This document shows positions 63,089 to 64,000 of a stretch of DNA of 64,000 nt, piece by piece. How positions within the stretch are numbered: the first letter of the stretch is position 1; each line of letters begins with the position of its first letter. Source of the DNA: Siphonodentalium dalli. Taxonomy: Eukaryota > Mollusca > Scaphopoda > Gadilida > Siphonodentaliidae. The position numbers and the translations under genes were made by a program. Location of the stretch: contig CP136068.1 of assembly GCA_032622095.1 (NCBI GenBank), positions 156,267,151 through 156,331,150 on the forward strand, read 5' to 3'. Below the pieces are notes generated by a model. The model was not told the origin of the DNA. It saw nothing but the letters and a program-made list of their open reading frames with translations, and did not search any database.

Positions 63089-63793
63089 AGTTTTACTAAT
63101 GTTTGTATTGTTATTCCTTTAGCACATTAACTTACATTTTTTCCCTAGCTCTCTTTCTCTGTTTCATCTTTTCTTTTCTTTTCTTTTCATCTACATCGTC
63201 TATAAAAACAAATTCAATTGTTTGCTTCTTTTCTTTCTTTCTTTTGTGTTTGTCACCGACACGTACCGGATGCGCACAAACTGACAATAAAAATTAAAGG
63301 CTACATACGGGGTGTTTCACATTGAAGTGACCTATGTTTGTGTAATATCATACTAATATGTATGTGCGTGAGAGAAAGAAAAAAGAAAAACAAACCGAGC
63401 TGGGGTAAATACATATCAGCAGCACGACGTACGTCTTTTCTGTTGGTCAACGGGACGTCACTCTATGCACAGGGGCGTGTTGACGTTTTGACGTTATAAC
63501 AATTTAACAGAACTTTTAAAGAAACAAAATGCTGCTAACTGCCTTGTTCCAATGTTGAGTGACCGAAGGCACGAACCATTAACAACTTTACGTGTAAATT
63601 ATTAGTCGAAGGAAGAAATAAAAATAAATACATACATAGGCCCATATTTACCTACCTCGAAATTACCAACTTCCACTTTCCCGCTTTTATTTGTCACACT
63701 CCAGTGGTGGTTCATATCATGCACGTCATAGAGCTGCAAAGAGAAACCAGGTCAGTGATTAGAATTCAGCCAAAAACAGGCGTCTTGAAATAG

Positions 63794-64000
<207 letters not shown>

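Overview
The window is eukaryotic, most likely from a marine lophotrochozoan invertebrate such as a mollusc. The H1 globular domain, the 124-residue H2A and the 123-residue H2B look most like mollusc or annelid proteins from memory; no database was searched. The species cannot be named. It is mostly a replication-dependent histone locus: two different tandem arrays lie side by side and are flanked on the left by about 6.4 kb of transposon-rich DNA.

Region 1 (1-6462) has no recognisable host gene. It holds two head-to-tail Helitron-like elements (1479-2057, 2058-2817), a third Helitron 3' end (4987-5312), a complete non-autonomous hAT-like element with an 8-bp target duplication (3346-4461), and a frameshifted fragment of a Penelope-like GIY-YIG domain (4713-4972).

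Region 2 (6463-31644) is six full 3.82-kb H1-H3 units plus a partial seventh. H1 and H3 are both on the minus strand. The units have the same length apart from two homopolymers, except that unit 3 carries a 1.14-kb retroposon in its H1 promoter.

Region 3 (31645-31950) is a poly(A)-tailed retrosequence joining the two arrays.

Region 4 (31951-64000, running off the end) is seven full units and one partial unit of 4.01-4.02 kb. Each has H2A (+), H4 (+) and H2B (-): H4 and H2B converge, and H2B and the next H2A diverge from a shared 283-bp promoter. Unit T3 carries a second copy of the retroposon in its H2A promoter. The junction between units T7 and T8 has a 54-bp insertion in the H2B promoter.

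In total there are 6 H1, 6 H3, 8 H2A, 7 H2B and 8 H4 genes (one H4 is cut by the window end). All are intronless, and every complete one is followed by the same 16-nt histone 3' stem-loop and a purine-rich downstream element. The window therefore supplies all five classes for S-phase chromatin assembly, with linker histone and H3 amplified separately from H2A, H2B and H4.

The most interesting signal is the retroposon. Its two copies sit in different histone gene types, both in sense orientation and both 56-66 bp upstream of the start codon, between the TATA-like box and the presumed cap site. A third insertion (54 bp) sits at -48 to -59 of H2B, also between TATA and cap. The retroposon's 3' UTR also resembles the histone downstream element. 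Together these suggest an element adapted to histone promoters.
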